Positions 33,099-43,640 of a stretch of DNA of 64,000 nucleotides are shown in pieces. The stretch's first letter is position 1; each line of letters opens with the position of its first letter. Under the pieces are notes generated by a model that worked only from the letters and a program-made list of their open reading frames with translations, was not told the DNA's origin and searched no databases. Source of the stretch: Euptelea pleiosperma (taxonomy: Eukaryota; Streptophyta; Magnoliopsida; Ranunculales; Eupteleaceae); contig CM068540.1 in the NCBI GenBank assembly GCA_035048495.1, positions 5,750,829-5,814,828 on the forward strand, written 5' to 3'. A program made the position numbers and the translations under genes.

Positions 33099-33576
33099 AA
33101 CTGATGTAGAACAAACACCCCCGTTCTACGATCAAAAGATAATTGTGCACAATGAACACCACATGATGTCCTTGATGGAATCAACACCAACAAGATTCGG
33201 ATATAATCAACACCATTAGCAAAAAGCTTCAAAGAAACTCACAAAAAAGGCCATTTTCTTAAGATTAAGAATTACATCAATATTAAAAAAAAAAATCTCT
33301 AACATAACTTCTCAAACTCTAATCAAACCCAAATAGTAATGTTTCTACTAAAACTCAAACTTTACAGCTTTTAAACATCCTAATCACAATTGGAAATTAA
33401 AAAAAAATTAATTAATTATTAAATATTTTTTGGGGTCCACTGACTCTAGACCAACTGTTGGGATCCCATGTGACCGTATACCCTGATACAGTGCTCCTGC
33501 ATCAGTAGAGGATGAAGCTAACGGTTGTAGATATTTGAGGTTGAAATTTCTCTTCTATTAATATGTCAAGTAGGCA

Positions 33577-33905
33577 GGGTTTAAATTTCGGTCGGTTTCG
33601 GGGTAAACTGAAATCGAAATCCCAAGCATTTCGGCATTCGGCCATCTCTTTGATTCTTCAATATTAATTAATGAAGAGATCATAATTCAGACCTTTCCTA
33701 TATTGAAGGCAAAAATTAAGATTCCATAATCTTATGGGAGATTATAGACAGAGAAAGAGTTAAGATTTCCTTTCTATAAGCAAAGGATAATAGTTCACAA
33801 TTTATAATATTTACAAAATTTTCCTGAAATTTCGAAATTTCGGTTAATATTCCGGTTTCAACCGAAGCCTGGATCGAAATACAAGTCAAAATCGAAATTT
33901 CAATC
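33577..33905. mobile_element. probable hAT-like element, family C (CGAAA/TTTCGG word), copy C1
   Basis: It starts CAGGGTTTAAATTTCGGTCG and contains TTTCGG, CGAAAT and AAATTTCGAAATTTCGG words at both ends with an AT-rich middle. The right end has no clear TTTAAACC terminus and no target duplication, so the limits are approximate. Confidence 0.45.
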
Positions 33906-34008
33906 CGTGCTGGTTTGGGTCTTGCCAAACCCCAAGCTTCCGCACCAAAAAAACAAAAATTGCACAAGGGCACAAGGTTTCGTGAAAATCTAAGAGAAAT
34001 GACTAATC

Positions 34009-34225
34009 TATAGAAGCCCACCGTGATTAGGAGTCATCACGGTGGACCACTTCTATGTTTATCCATTTCTATGTTTATCTTCATTGTAGTTTGAATTTGA
34101 ATCCCCATGTAAGTAGCAACAGATTCCCTTAAGAAAAGGGATCAACATCTACACCTTTGATTATTTATACATGGGTCTCCAACACGTTAAGGTGTGGAGA
34201 GATTTATCAAAACATCAAACTATCA
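34009..34225 (+). repeat. 5' LTR of the copia element
   Basis: Starts TATAGAAGCCCACCGTG, ends ACATCAAACTATCA. It lacks the TG seen at the start of the 3' LTR. Confidence 0.95.
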
Positions 34226-34236
34226 TGGTATCAGCC
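34226..34236 (+). other. primer-binding site of the copia element
   Basis: TGGTATCAGCC directly follows the 5' LTR and matches the 3' end of initiator tRNA-Met (TGGTATCAGAGCC) with a 2-base gap. Confidence 0.8.
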
Positions 34237-34387
34237 TAAACACCGACCCTCATCATTCTCAAATTTTTGGGAGCCTTAGCAACCCCTCGATTGTGTGCTT
34301 TCCACCACTGCATCTCCTTAGAGCAATTCCTGCCCCACACTACAGATCCAACGAATCAACATATTCTCTTGTGAAGTCTACTCCACA

Positions 34388-35379
34388 ATGGCCGCCATTT
34401 CCTCCCCCTCCATCCACAATGAAATCGCATCATCACCACCTATCTCTCCATCTCCCACAACCCTTCCAATACCAAATATTACCATGCCCTCCCAAACCCT
34501 ACAAACAACACATATCCATCACCTAATCTCGGTCAAGCTTGACCGATCCAACTACCTACTTTGGCGCACACAATTCATGCCATTATTAATCAGATACGAT
34601 CTTGAAGGATACGTTGATGGGTCTATTCAAAGCCCCCCTCATATCCTCCCAAACAGTGATGGCTCCACCAATCCGAACTACCTCGCATGGCAAAAACAAG
34701 ATCAAGTTCTACTTGGATGGCTCCTCTCGTCTCTCTCTCAAGCCGTTCTATCACAAGTTGTGGGACTCTCCTCAACTCGAGGGGTGTGGCTTCACCTTGA
34801 GAAGCTCTATGCATCCCGCTCCAAAGCCCATATTATGCAACTCCGCCGTGAGTTACAAACCATGCGCAAGGGCTCGCTTTCAATGACGGATTACTACCAT
34901 CGTGCAAAACAACTTGCCGATAGCCTAGCTGCCTCTGGCAAACCTATGTCAAAATCCGATCTCCAACAAATATTGTTGAATGGCCTCGACTCGGCCTATG
35001 ATGCCATTGTCACGGCTCTCACGGCTACTATTGATGAATCACCCATGGATGACTTCTTAGCTCATTTACTTGCATTTGACATGCGTCTTGAGGCCCAAAA
35101 TTCGGCCATCCTTGCAGCTCCAACGGCAAATGTTGCTAGAAGCAACCGTTCCACTCAGAACTACTACCAAAGCCGATCTAACAACACAATCCAAGGCGAC
35201 CCAATCAGTCTCATGGTCGGTCCAATAGTCGATCCAATGGTCCTCGTTCAAGTGCTCCTCACTCCTCTCTTGGCCCATGCCAGATTTGTGGTCGAAAGAA
35301 CCACAATGCTATTAATTGTTGGCATCGCTTTGATCAACAGTTCAAGGCTGGATCCAATTCCTCTCCAGCTCCCACGGCT
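34388..35379 (+). pseudogene. copia gag (capsid and zinc knuckle), frameshifted
   Basis: The open part from the ATG at 34388 reads the UBN2-type gag domain: HHLISVKLDRSNYLLWRTQF near the start, then GVWLHLEKLYASRSKAHIMQ, MTDYYHRAKQLADSLAASG and ILNGL-like LLNGLDSAYDAIVTAL. At about 35190 the frame is lost. In the next frame the nucleocapsid knuckle CQICGRKNHNAINC (CX2CX4HX4C, about 35278-35320) appears and runs on into the protease. A single small indel thus separates capsid from nucleocapsid. In copia elements gag and pol normally form one frame, so this copy cannot make a normal polyprotein. Confidence 0.88.
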
Positions 35380-37069
35380 ATGCTTGCTTCCGCCCCGGTA
35401 TATGATCCAAATTGGCATCCGGATAGTGGTGCAACCAACCACGTGACTTCTGATCTATCTAATCTCCATCTTCGAACTGAATATACGGGCCCCGATCAAC
35501 TACGGATTGGCAATGGTAATGGTCTTCCTATCTCTCATGTCGGTAAGTCCACCCTCACCACCCCTAGACGTACCTTTCAACTTAATGATATCTTGCATGT
35601 TCCTAATATATCTACCCATCTTTTATCTGTTTCAAAATTTACACGTGACAATAATGTGTTCTTTGAATTTCATCTTGATTTTTTTGTTGTCAAGGATCGT
35701 CGCACAAGGATTGTGGTTCTGCAAGGGCGGACTAGGAATGGCCTCTACTGCCTTGATCACATTGGTCGCTCTTCCTCCACCTCCTTCTCTACTCCAGTTG
35801 CTTGTATTGGTGAGAGAACTTCCATGGACAAGTGGCACCAACGTCTAGGACATCCTATGCTACGCACTGTCAAAGCAGTAGTCACCACTCATTCTCTACC
35901 AATAACAAATAAAATTCTCCATTTTTGTGGAGCATGTCAATCTAGCAAGAGTCATAAATTGCCTTTTCCTTCTAGTAGCACTACTTATTCCGCTCCCTTA
36001 CAACTCATTGTTTCCGATGTTTGGGGTCCCACTCCTGTGGTTTCTAATAAAGGATTTCGTTATTACTTGTTGTTTATGGATGCATTTAGTCGATTTGTCT
36101 GGATTTTTCCACTACATAAACATTCGGATGCTCTAACAACGTTTATTGCCTTTAAAATTAAAGTTGAAAATCTTTTTGATCGAAAAACTAAATGCTTCCA
36201 ATCCGATAATGGTGGTGAGTTCCTTGCTTTCAAAAAATTCTTGGCAACCCACGGAATTGAACATCGCTTCTCATGCCCCCATACACAACAACAAAATGGG
36301 CTTGCCGAGAGACGCCATAAGCACATTGTTGAAACCGGCCTTACCCTCCTTACTAGTGCTTCCGTTCCACTTCATCATTGGGATGATGCTTTTCAAACAA
36401 CGTGCTATTTGGTCAATCGTCTACCTTCTCCAGTTCTTAAGCAAAAGAGTCCCCTTGAACTCCTCTTCAATCGTCCTCCGAATTATACTCATATGCGTGT
36501 TTTCGGGTGCGAATGCTTTCCCCATCTTCGCCCATACAACGCATACAAGTTGCTTCCTTGATCCATCTCTTGCGTCTTTTTGGGTTATAGCGCATATCAC
36601 AAAGGGTATAAATGCCTTCATCTACCCACCAACCGTATCTACATAAGTCGTCACGTGATCTTCAACGAAGGGCTTTTCCATTTGCCACTATGCAGAACCA
36701 CACTCCACAAGGTGACACTTGCAATATGACTCAGGTATGTTCCCCCCCATTGTTACCAGTACCTTCTTTGCATCCCCCATCACTGCACCTACTGCAGGCT
36801 GCTACATTAGATCCATTAGCACCTAACCCATCCCACATCCAAATTGTCACTTCACCACCATCTAATACCAATCTTCCAGCTTTGGAACCCATCCAATTGG
36901 TTCCGAACCTACCACAACCGAACCCATCTTCTCTCCCAATGGATCCATCTCCTATGCCGCTAAACCCAACCAACCCTCTACTGACCCAAAATCAACCCAT
37001 GACCACTAGATCTAAGAATGGCATCTACAAACCCAAGGCACTTATTGCTACCAAACACCCCTTACCGAC

Positions 37070-37489
37070 CATGGTTCAAAGTCGTTGGTTTCGTTTCGGT
37101 TTCGGTCGCGGGCGAAACCGAAACGTTTCGGCAGTTTCGGTGGTTTCGGTCCGAAACTTGGTGAAACCATAATGAAAGAGTTTCGGTAGTTTCGGTCATA
37201 GTTTCGGTAGTTTCGGTAGTTTCGGTAGTAGTTTCGGAAGTTTCGGTGGTAGTTTCGGAAGTTTCGGTGGTTTCGGTCCGAAACTTGGTGAAACCAAATG
37301 AAAGAGTTTCGGTAGTTTCAGTCACAGTTTCGGTAGTTTCGGTGGTTTCGGTGGTTTCGGTCCGAAACTACCGAAACTGAGCCGAAACTTTGAGTTTTCC
37401 GATACAAACCTGTATCTTGTATCGGCATGTACCGAAACCGAAACGTTTCGGGCGAAACGTTTCGGTTTCGGCCGAAACTTTAAACTATG
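37070..37489. mobile_element. hAT-like element, family C (CGAAAC/GTTTCG word), copy C2 with perfect 8-bp target duplication
   Basis: TTACCGAC lies at 37062-37069 and 37490-37497. The ends are CATGGTTCAAAG and CTTTAAACTATG, inverted copies with two differences. The inside is almost wholly (T)TTCGGTAGTTTCGGTGGTTTCGG, in tandem and in inverse (CCGAAAC), with outer palindromes CGAAACGTTTCGG. No protein. It lies in the pol region of the copia element. Joining the flanks across one copy of the duplication restores the copia frame (K-H-P-L-P-T then D-E-I-D-E-P), which proves it is an insertion. Confidence 0.88.
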
Positions 37490-39034
37490 TTACCGACTGA
37501 TGAGATCGATGAACCCACGTGTTTCTCACAAGCAAATCAAGATTAGAATTGGCGAGATGCCATGTGGAGTAAACTCAATACCCTTGTCCGAAATAGCACA
37601 TGGGGCCTTGTTCCCCTTAACTCTCATATGAATGTGGTTGGCAGAAAATGAGTCTTTAAATTAAAGAGAAAGGCAGATGGATCTATTGACAGGTACAAAG
37701 CCCACCTAGTTGCTAAAGGCTTTCACCAACATGAAGGTATTGATTACGATGAGACATTTAGTCCCGTTGTCAAACCTTGCACTATATGCGCTGTCTTGAG
37801 CATTGCCATCTCGAAAGGGTGGCCTCTTCACCAACTTGATGTTCAGAATGCTTTCCTTCATGGCATCCTTGAAGAGGAAGTCTACATGAAGCAACCCCCT
37901 GGATTCACAAATCCTGAGTTTCCCACGCATGTGTGCCGTCTTCATAAGTCTTTGTATGGTCTCAAGCAAGCTCCTCGTGCATGGTACAATCGACTAAGTA
38001 GCTTCTTATTACAGATTGGGTTTACAAGCTCCAAAGCGGATACATCATTGTTTGTGAAGCGCACCACTCATGTTACATTGTATATATTGGTATATGTTGA
38101 TGACATCATCACTGGTTCTGATCTTGTATGCATCCAATGAGTCATCACTCAACTCCAATCCACATTTGCCATCAAGGACTTGGGGCCACTTCATTACTTC
38201 CTTGGGATTGAAGCTCATCGACATTCAGAAGAACTCTTTCTATCTCAACGTAAGTACACTATTGATCTTCTCAAGAAGACAAAGCTGGATGGTGTCAAGC
38301 CACAGACTACTCCGATGTGCAGTCAGACCAAGCTGTCCAAGTATGATGGTACTAAATTCCCGGATCCCACCTCGTATAGGAGTGTTTTGGTGCATTACAG
38401 TATTTGACTCTTACCCGCCCAAACATTGTCTTTGTTGTCAACAAGGTATGTCAATTTATGCAGGAGCCTACGGTTGACCATTGGGTTGCTGTCAAAAGGA
38501 TTCTCCGGTATCTTAAGCATACAACACACTTTGGGATTCATCTACGAGTTGCTCCCTCTCTTACCTTGAGTGCATTTTCTGATGCTGATTGGGCTGGGTG
38601 TCCTGACGATAGGAGATCTACGAGTGGATATTGTGTGTTTCTTGACCAAACATCATCTCATGGAGTGGTCGAAAGCAGAAAACTGTTTCTCACTCTAGTA
38701 CTGAAGCAGAGTACCGTGATCTTGCAATTGCCACAGCCGAACTCACATGGATCCAGTCGTTGCTCACTGAACTTGGAGTGCATCTACCTTCGGCTCCGTT
38801 ATTATGGTGTGACAACCTTGGCGCAACTTATCTCACAGCCAATCCTATCTTCCATGCACGTACAAAGCACATTGAAATTGACTACCACTTTGTACGTGAG
38901 AAAGTTGTCATGAAAGAACTCGATGTTCATTTTATTTCCTCCAAAGATCAGATCGCCGATATCTTCACCAAAGGACTCAGTTCTCCACAATTTACCGTTC
39001 TACGAGACAAGTTGACCGTTCGAGATAGACCGCT

Positions 39035-39047
39035 CAACTTGCGGGGG
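39035..39047 (+). other. polypurine tract of the copia element
   Basis: AACTTGCGGGGG directly precedes the TG of the 3' LTR. Confidence 0.8.
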
Positions 39048-39049
39048 TG

Positions 39050-39267
39050 TATAGAAGCCCACTGTGATTAGGAGTCATCACGGTGGACCACTTCTATGTT
39101 TATCCATTTCTATGTTTATCTTCATTGTAGTTTGAATTTGAATCCCCATGTAAGTTAGCAACAGATTCCCTTGAGAAAAGGGATCAACATCTACACCTTT
39201 GATTATTTATACATGGGTCTCCAACACGTTAAGGTGTGGAGAGATTTATCAAAACATCAACCTATCA
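39050..39267 (+). repeat. 3' LTR of the copia element
   Basis: Near-identical to 34009-34225; preceded by TG at 39048-39049; ends ACATCAACCTATCA. Confidence 0.95.
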
Positions 39268-39272
39268 TAATC

Positions 39273-40186
39273 AAATAGTTGCCTACTAGCTCTCCAACTG
39301 TTACATTTGCCTTCAATCCACACCGTCCAAATGATTGGACACCTAGGATGGACCATATCCCTAAATTCATGGTGAATGTACGATCCTAGCCAATGACCAT
39401 CAAATTAGTTGCTTCATTTTGGATAGTTAATACATGTAAGTAATACAGCAAAATAGCTCAATAGTTTGATGATTTGGATCACCCAATTGGTGCAATTTTG
39501 GGGTTATGGCTCATCCAAGAAATACCGAATCTGCTGAACGGCCCCGATTTCTCACACTACATGATTTATAGACAATAGTTGGCTATATGAATTAGCTGTT
39601 TAACTTTAATGACTCCATTCTCTATATATTTTACACTTCCGCACTTTTTATCACAGATAAAACCACACAAAAAGAAGAAAAAAAAAAACCTTAGAAAAAA
39701 GGAGGATTTTTCTTCTACTTCAAGAACCCAATCTGGCTTGAAAAACAAACAAAAAAGGAAAATCAAACAAAAAAGACATTATGATCCATGAAAGCAACTC
39801 AGAGAGAATCAAAGAACACCTTAAAGATGGTTAAAACACGAATCTTCGGCGGAAAAATCTACGATCTACACCAAAATTACAGATTAAGAAAGCAGATAAA
39901 GGCTTACCTTGTTGATTTTCGACCGATCTCCCGACATTTTTCAAAACCCTAGTTCTATAGATAAAAAGATCATCGAAAGCTGCGAAGTTGCAGAGCTCCC
40001 AAGAAGCCTGGCGCGGACCAAAATTTCTGCCGAGAGAGTAGTGAGTTGATGAGTGACATGAGCCAAAGGAGAAGAAATAAAGAAAGAGCGAGAAAGTTCA
40101 AAGTCGTCACGTGCTGATTTTATATCACGGTGTACACCGCGTGCAGAGACCGCAGTTAATGACACAAAACCAGCAGTTACTTTTCG
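39273..40186. other. intergenic, no gene seen
   Basis: Includes an A-rich stretch at 39660-39690. No supported coding region. Confidence 0.4.
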
Positions 40187-40545
40187 AGTAAAGCAAAGTC
40201 GATCACACGCCACAATATGAGCCACGTGTCAAGCTCTTAGAGAATGATGACCGTATGATGTTTGGAAAGTCCCTCGTTAGACCTGCAGACCAAAAATAAG
40301 CCTGATTAGTTATGTCAGACCTTTAGATATAGTACCCCAAATAATGGTCAATAATGATTAAATTCTACGGTTAACATCAACCCATGCAAATGACTCCAAT
40401 CCAATGCTTAGAAATCAATAATCAAGCTAATTTTTGGTTTACAAGTCTACCGAGGGAGTAGCCAAACATCCATACGGTCGTCGTCCTCTAAGAGTGTGTC
40501 CCGTGGCTCATATTGTGATGTGTGATCGGCTTTGCACACACACAG
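40187..40545. mobile_element. foldback MITE, family F, copy F2
   Basis: The left arm GAGTAAAGCAAAGTCGATCA, CACAATATGAGCCACGTG and GATGACCGTATGATGTTTGG pairs with the right arm ACATCCATACGGTCGTCGTC, CCCGTGGCTCATATTGTGAT and GTGTGATCGGCTTTGC. The middle has TAGAAATCAATAATCAAGCT and its partner. The unit is one long imperfect palindrome without coding capacity. Confidence 0.75.
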
Positions 40546-40744
40546 TGTGAGGGTAGGTTTTCTCTTACTTTTCGGGGACGGAGTTCCTGGAGCTACACTC
40601 CAGTACTCTTCACTTTTAGCGCGGAGTTTTGTCGCCACGGGGAGGGATGAAGTGATCGATCTAGACCGTCCATCTGCAGAAAGCGTTGTGTGGGGGGCAT
40701 GTAAAATACGCCAATAGGAGTAAAACTTGTCTGATCGTCGACAG

Positions 40745-40890
40745 TTAGGGAAGCCGCTAACCACCCAAGATATGAGTCACGTGGCATACTCTTAGAGGAT
40801 GCTGACTGTATGCATGTTTAGCCAATCCTTAGATGGACCAACAGACAAAAATCATTCTGATTGGTGATTTCAAACCTTTGGATCCTTGTA
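40745..40890. mobile_element. foldback MITE, family F, half copy F3
   Basis: Only the left arm is present: ATATGAGTCACGTGGCATAC, GCATGTTTAGCCAATCCTTA, AAAATCATTCTGATTGGTGA. It then runs into unrelated sequence. Confidence 0.55.
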
Positions 40891-41078
40891 TTGAACAATG
40901 CCTCATACTCAGCCTCGTAATTTGAGGATTGAGAGCACTGAACCCTAACTTCACTGCCTTTTCATTTGTCGGAAATTCGGAATCACCATACAACTCCTAT
41001 TCCGAATCCATTCACATTCGCCCACCCGACTCCATGAGTAGGGATCACCTTAACATGCCGAGAAAAAATTCGCTAGTC

Positions 41079-41246
41079 CCGGGACCTTCAAACTTTGAAG
41101 GTTCCCTCCCACAATGTCTGACACTTACGTCAAGGCCTAAACCTAACCCATGTTAAACCCTTGGTTAGTTACTTAAGGCTGGTTAACAAAGGGTACGTGT
41201 CAGACATTTGAGAGGGGATCTTCAAAGTTTGAAGGTCTCCGGGACC
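41079..41246. mobile_element. foldback MITE with TTCAAACTTTGAAG arms
   Basis: GGGACCTTCAAACTTTGAAG plus CCTCCCACAATGTCTGACAC on the left pairs with GTGTCAGACATTTGAGAGGG plus TTCAAAGTTTGAAGGTC and CCGGGACC on the right. The arms are about 55 bp and the loop about 60 bp. Similar TTCAAA.TTTGAAG pieces lie at 42270-42292 and 42627-42641. Confidence 0.8.
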
Positions 41247-41548
41247 AAAGAATTTTTTCCCTTAATTGCGCTGTGTCCGAGGCTTCTCAATAACTTGGCC
41301 ACTCAATCTTGTGAATTAATCGAGACCGAAATGGGTGGAGATACAAACAGAGAGGATGATTTCCCATTTGCACTCCAAAACCCTCAATCCCCTGGACCCG
41401 GAAGGTGGGATGGCGATCCAACCTCGTCCCAACCATCATTCGTTTTCCCTGATGGGCAGGCAAGTTTTACTCCGCCCATGGTGCGTGTCAACACATGAGG
41501 TGCTTTTGGTAATTTCATCTTCAGATATTGAAAGGAGACAAGAGCTTT

Positions 41549-41945
41549 GCTGCCAGCAGTAAAACTTGTGTCACAAGATGTTGTGACGAAACCGGTCACA
41601 GCACTGAATACGAGCCACGTGACACACGATAAGAGGGCGCTGAACGTATGGATGTTTGGCCAGTCCCTCGGTGGACCTACAAACCAAAATTCAGTCTGAT
41701 TAGTGATTTACAACCTTTGTATTTTTGCACCCAAATAATGCTCAAATGCCTACCGTTAAAATCAACCCGTGAATATAACTTCAATCGAATCGGTTAGAAA
41801 TCACTAATAAAGCTGATTTTTTTGTGTACTGATCCAACGAGGGACTGGCCAAACATCCATACGGTCATCATCCTCTAATAGTATGCCACGTGGCTCGTAT
41901 TGAGTGCTGTGACCGGCTTTGTGACACAAGTTTACTCGCCAGCAA
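41549..41945. mobile_element. foldback MITE, family F, best copy F4
   Basis: The left arm begins GTAAAACTTGTGTCACAA, then CACAGCACTGAATACGAGCC and ACGTG; the right arm ends with the inverse, GTATTGAGTGCTGTGACCGG and TTGTGACACAAGTTTACTC. GCCAGCA lies at both outer edges. The arms carry CGTATGGATGTTTGGCCAGT and its inverse. The GAGTAAA(A)CTT start and a possible direct repeat at the edges suggest a MULE-type MITE, like the one at 13637-13856, but the target duplication is not clean. Confidence 0.75.
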
Positions 41946-42270
41946 AGTTGCGGAGACCACAAAATGAACCACGTGACACACTCTTACAGGACGTTGATTG
42001 TAGGGATGTTTGGCCAATCCTTAGGTGGACCTACAAACCAAAAATCAGCCTGATTAGTGTTTTCAAACCTTTGATTATTTGTACCTCAAATAATTGTCAA
42101 TAATGATCAAATTCTGCGGTTAAAAATTAATGAAAACAACTCCAATCAACTCTTAAAAATCACTAATCAAGCTAATTTTTGGTCTGTATGTTCATCTAGG
42201 ATTGGTCCTAACATCCATACGGTCAGAAATCTCTAAGCATATGCCACGTGTCTCATCTTGTGGTTAGTTA
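41946..42270. mobile_element. foldback MITE, family F, copy F5
   Basis: AATGAACCACGTGACACACT and GATGTTTGGCCAATCCTTAG on the left pair with TAACATCCATACGGTCAG and ATATGCCACGTGTCTCATCT on the right. It directly follows F4, separated by few bases. Confidence 0.7.
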
Positions 42271-42309
42271 GGGACTTCAAAATTTGAAGTCTCTCCCTCC
42301 CAAAAATGC

Positions 42310-42665
42310 CATGTGGAGCTCACTTGAGGTCCCACTGACCTTATGGATGTTGGGTTGACCTCTTGGTGGTCCTACATACTAAATATTAGATTGATGAATG
42401 ATTTCTAACAGTTAAATATTAGCATCTAAAAATAATGCTCACATCCAACAGTTAAAAATTAATTATAATATAAAAATGTTAAATCCACAGCTAGAAATGA
42501 ACCATGTATGTAGATCCAGTAAGAAGTAAACCAACGGCTACGCATGTAGATCCACCAAGAAGCCAACCAGCTACCAAACATCCAAAAGCTCAGTGGGCCC
42601 TAAAGCGTACTCCACCTACCATTTTTTGGAGAGACTTTCAAACTTTGAAGTCCCCAGGGGACATC
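42310..42665. mobile_element. foldback MITE, family F, diverged copy F6
   Basis: GGTCCCACTGACCTTATGGA and TGACCTCTTGGTGGTCCTAC on the left pair with GTAGATCCACCAAGAAGCCA and CAAACATCCAAAAGCTCAGT on the right. An inner duplication of TGTAGATCCA(C/G) is present. It is closer to F1 than to F4. Confidence 0.6.
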
Positions 42666-42862
42666 AAACGCGGACCCCTCGGAGTGCATGTTCTTGTTTT
42701 TTAGCAACTTATAGCATTTCTCTTTTTCTGCCGTACTCCAGGTACCAACATCCCAGTATTGTGTCTTGTGCATAATATACACCAGAGAGGTTTTCTGCAC
42801 CGCCCCTGCTAATTACTTCTCTAGACACTCATTGCTTTTCTTGCCATGTTGGGTTTATCTAA

Positions 42863-43175
42863 GGGCGTGTTTGATAGCAAAAAAAATTTCCTCAGAAAAT
42901 GCATCTGGGAAATGCCTTAAATGGCTGATTGATTGCAACTGAGAACACATTTCAATCATGTGAGAAAATAAAGGCATATTTTCAGGTGGAAATGAATTCT
43001 CACCTATTTGGATGCGAAATGAATTCCGGGCTTAGTAGGGAAAATTATCCAAATTTAAATGGCTTGATAGCTTGATAGGGAAAATTATACAGATTTATAA
43101 TGTCTAGCTAACAAGGGACGGTTGGTTTTTTCCCAAGGAAAATGTAATTTTCCCACTTGGCAATCAAACACGCCC
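42863..43175. mobile_element. Tourist-like (PIF/Harbinger) MITE with TAA target duplication
   Basis: The ends GGGCGTGTTTGATAGCAA and TTGGCAATCAAACACGCCC are flanked by TAA on both sides (42860-42862, 43176-43178). It is 313 bp with no ORF. A truncated second copy lies at 63381-63588. Confidence 0.82.
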
Positions 43176-43194
43176 TAAGCCAATCTAAAGAAAA

Positions 43195-43375
43195 ATTTTG
43201 AAGCGGGGCGGGATTTTTGATGCAGCGATCCTGTGCCAAATGATTGCACGCCACATATCCCCATTATTACTTTTTAAAAAGACTTTTTCAAACCAAAGTC
43301 TAAACCATGGGTATATGTGGAACGCGATCATTGGGCACAGGATCGCTGCTTCAAAAAATTTATCGCCAATCTAAG
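43195..43375. mobile_element. foldback MITE (GCAGCGATCCTGTGCC arms), copy 1
   Basis: TTTTTGATGCAGCGATCCTG plus TGCC and CACGCCACATATCCCCAT on the left pair with ATGGGTATATGTGGAACGCG and GGCACAGGATCGCTGCTTCA on the right. A related unit lies at 43500-43640. Confidence 0.75.
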
Positions 43376-43499
43376 GTCATTCATCTGACAGGGTACCCAC
43401 CCTCTAGTCTAAATTGGCATGTGAATAGTGGGCGAATATATGTTGGTAATATTACTATAGAGGGTTGGGGGTGTTGGGCATTTGAAGCGGCTTTAAACT

Positions 43500-43640
43500 A
43501 CATTGTTGATAAAAATTTTGAAGCGGGCATCATGCGCCAATGATCACGCGCCACATAAACCCATGGTTTAGGCTTTCGTTTTAAAAAGTATTGGTATGTG
43601 TGGCGCATGATCACCGCTACAAAAATCCCACCACTTCAAA
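43500..43640. mobile_element. foldback MITE, related copy 2
   Basis: AATTTTGAAGCGGGCATCAT plus CACGCGCCACATAAACCCAT pairs with GTGTGGCGCATGATCACCGC plus TACAAAAATCCC. Same layout as the unit at 43195-43375 with different arm sequence. Confidence 0.7.

Larger units (their letters stand above)
28728..33504 (-). mobile_element. degraded LTR retrotransposon, minus orientation, split by a Helitron-like element
   Basis: Both outer segments begin TGATGTAGAA and end in GTGCTCCT(G/A)CATCA: 33102-33504 would be the 5' LTR and 28728-29450 a longer, more diverged 3' LTR with inserted sequence. The inverted primer-binding site GCTCTGATACCA (33087-33098) sits next to the 5' LTR. At the other end GGTCAAATTCTTTTTAACTG and GGAGGGTT before the 3' LTR look like a polyprotein end plus a purine tract. 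The little coding sequence left (29690-30260) is acidic and broken; reverse transcriptase was not found. The LTRs agree clearly only near their ends, and no target duplication is visible, so this is an old or deletion-derived element. Confidence 0.5.
35380..39071 (+). pseudogene. copia pol (protease, integrase, reverse transcriptase, RNase H), multiply broken
   Basis: The protease site is PDSGATNH (Asp codon at 35422). The integrase zinc region is WHQRLGHP and CGACQ, with core Asp in SDVWGP, Asp in SDNGGEF and Glu in GLAERRHKHI. The integrase frame ends at a stop at 36559, then YSAYHKGYKCLH-like and RIYISRHVIFNE sequence continues. After the insertion 37070-37489 the RT follows: [49 protein letters not shown] and [11 protein letters not shown] stop follows at about 38138, then a frameshift near 38390 and another near 38655. 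RNase H shows [18 protein letters not shown] and later [15 protein letters not shown]. Two stops look like C-to-T or G-to-A changes (VVGRK-stop before VFKL, and CIQ-stop). Confidence 0.92.
34009..39267 (+). mobile_element. Ty1/copia LTR retrotransposon, structurally full length, coding regions dead
   Basis: Direct repeats of 217 and 218 bp (34009-34225 and 39050-39267) differ by three substitutions and one 1-bp indel. The target duplication is TAATC (34004-34008 and 39268-39272). The order gag, protease, integrase, RT, RNase H defines copia. The 3' LTR starts with TG at 39048-39049, but the 5' LTR begins two bases later (TATAGAAG), so the terminal TG is missing on the left. A 420-bp hAT-like element (37070-37489) interrupts pol. 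Confidence 0.95.

Noticed and set aside
36731..37325. Thr/Glu-rich repeat protein (TETTETTETMTE-like) on the minus strand
   Set aside because: It is the translation of the TTTCGG word repeats in element C2.
37070..37489. Interpretation as a satellite array
   Set aside because: The perfect 8-bp duplication, inverted ends and restored host frame show an inserted element.
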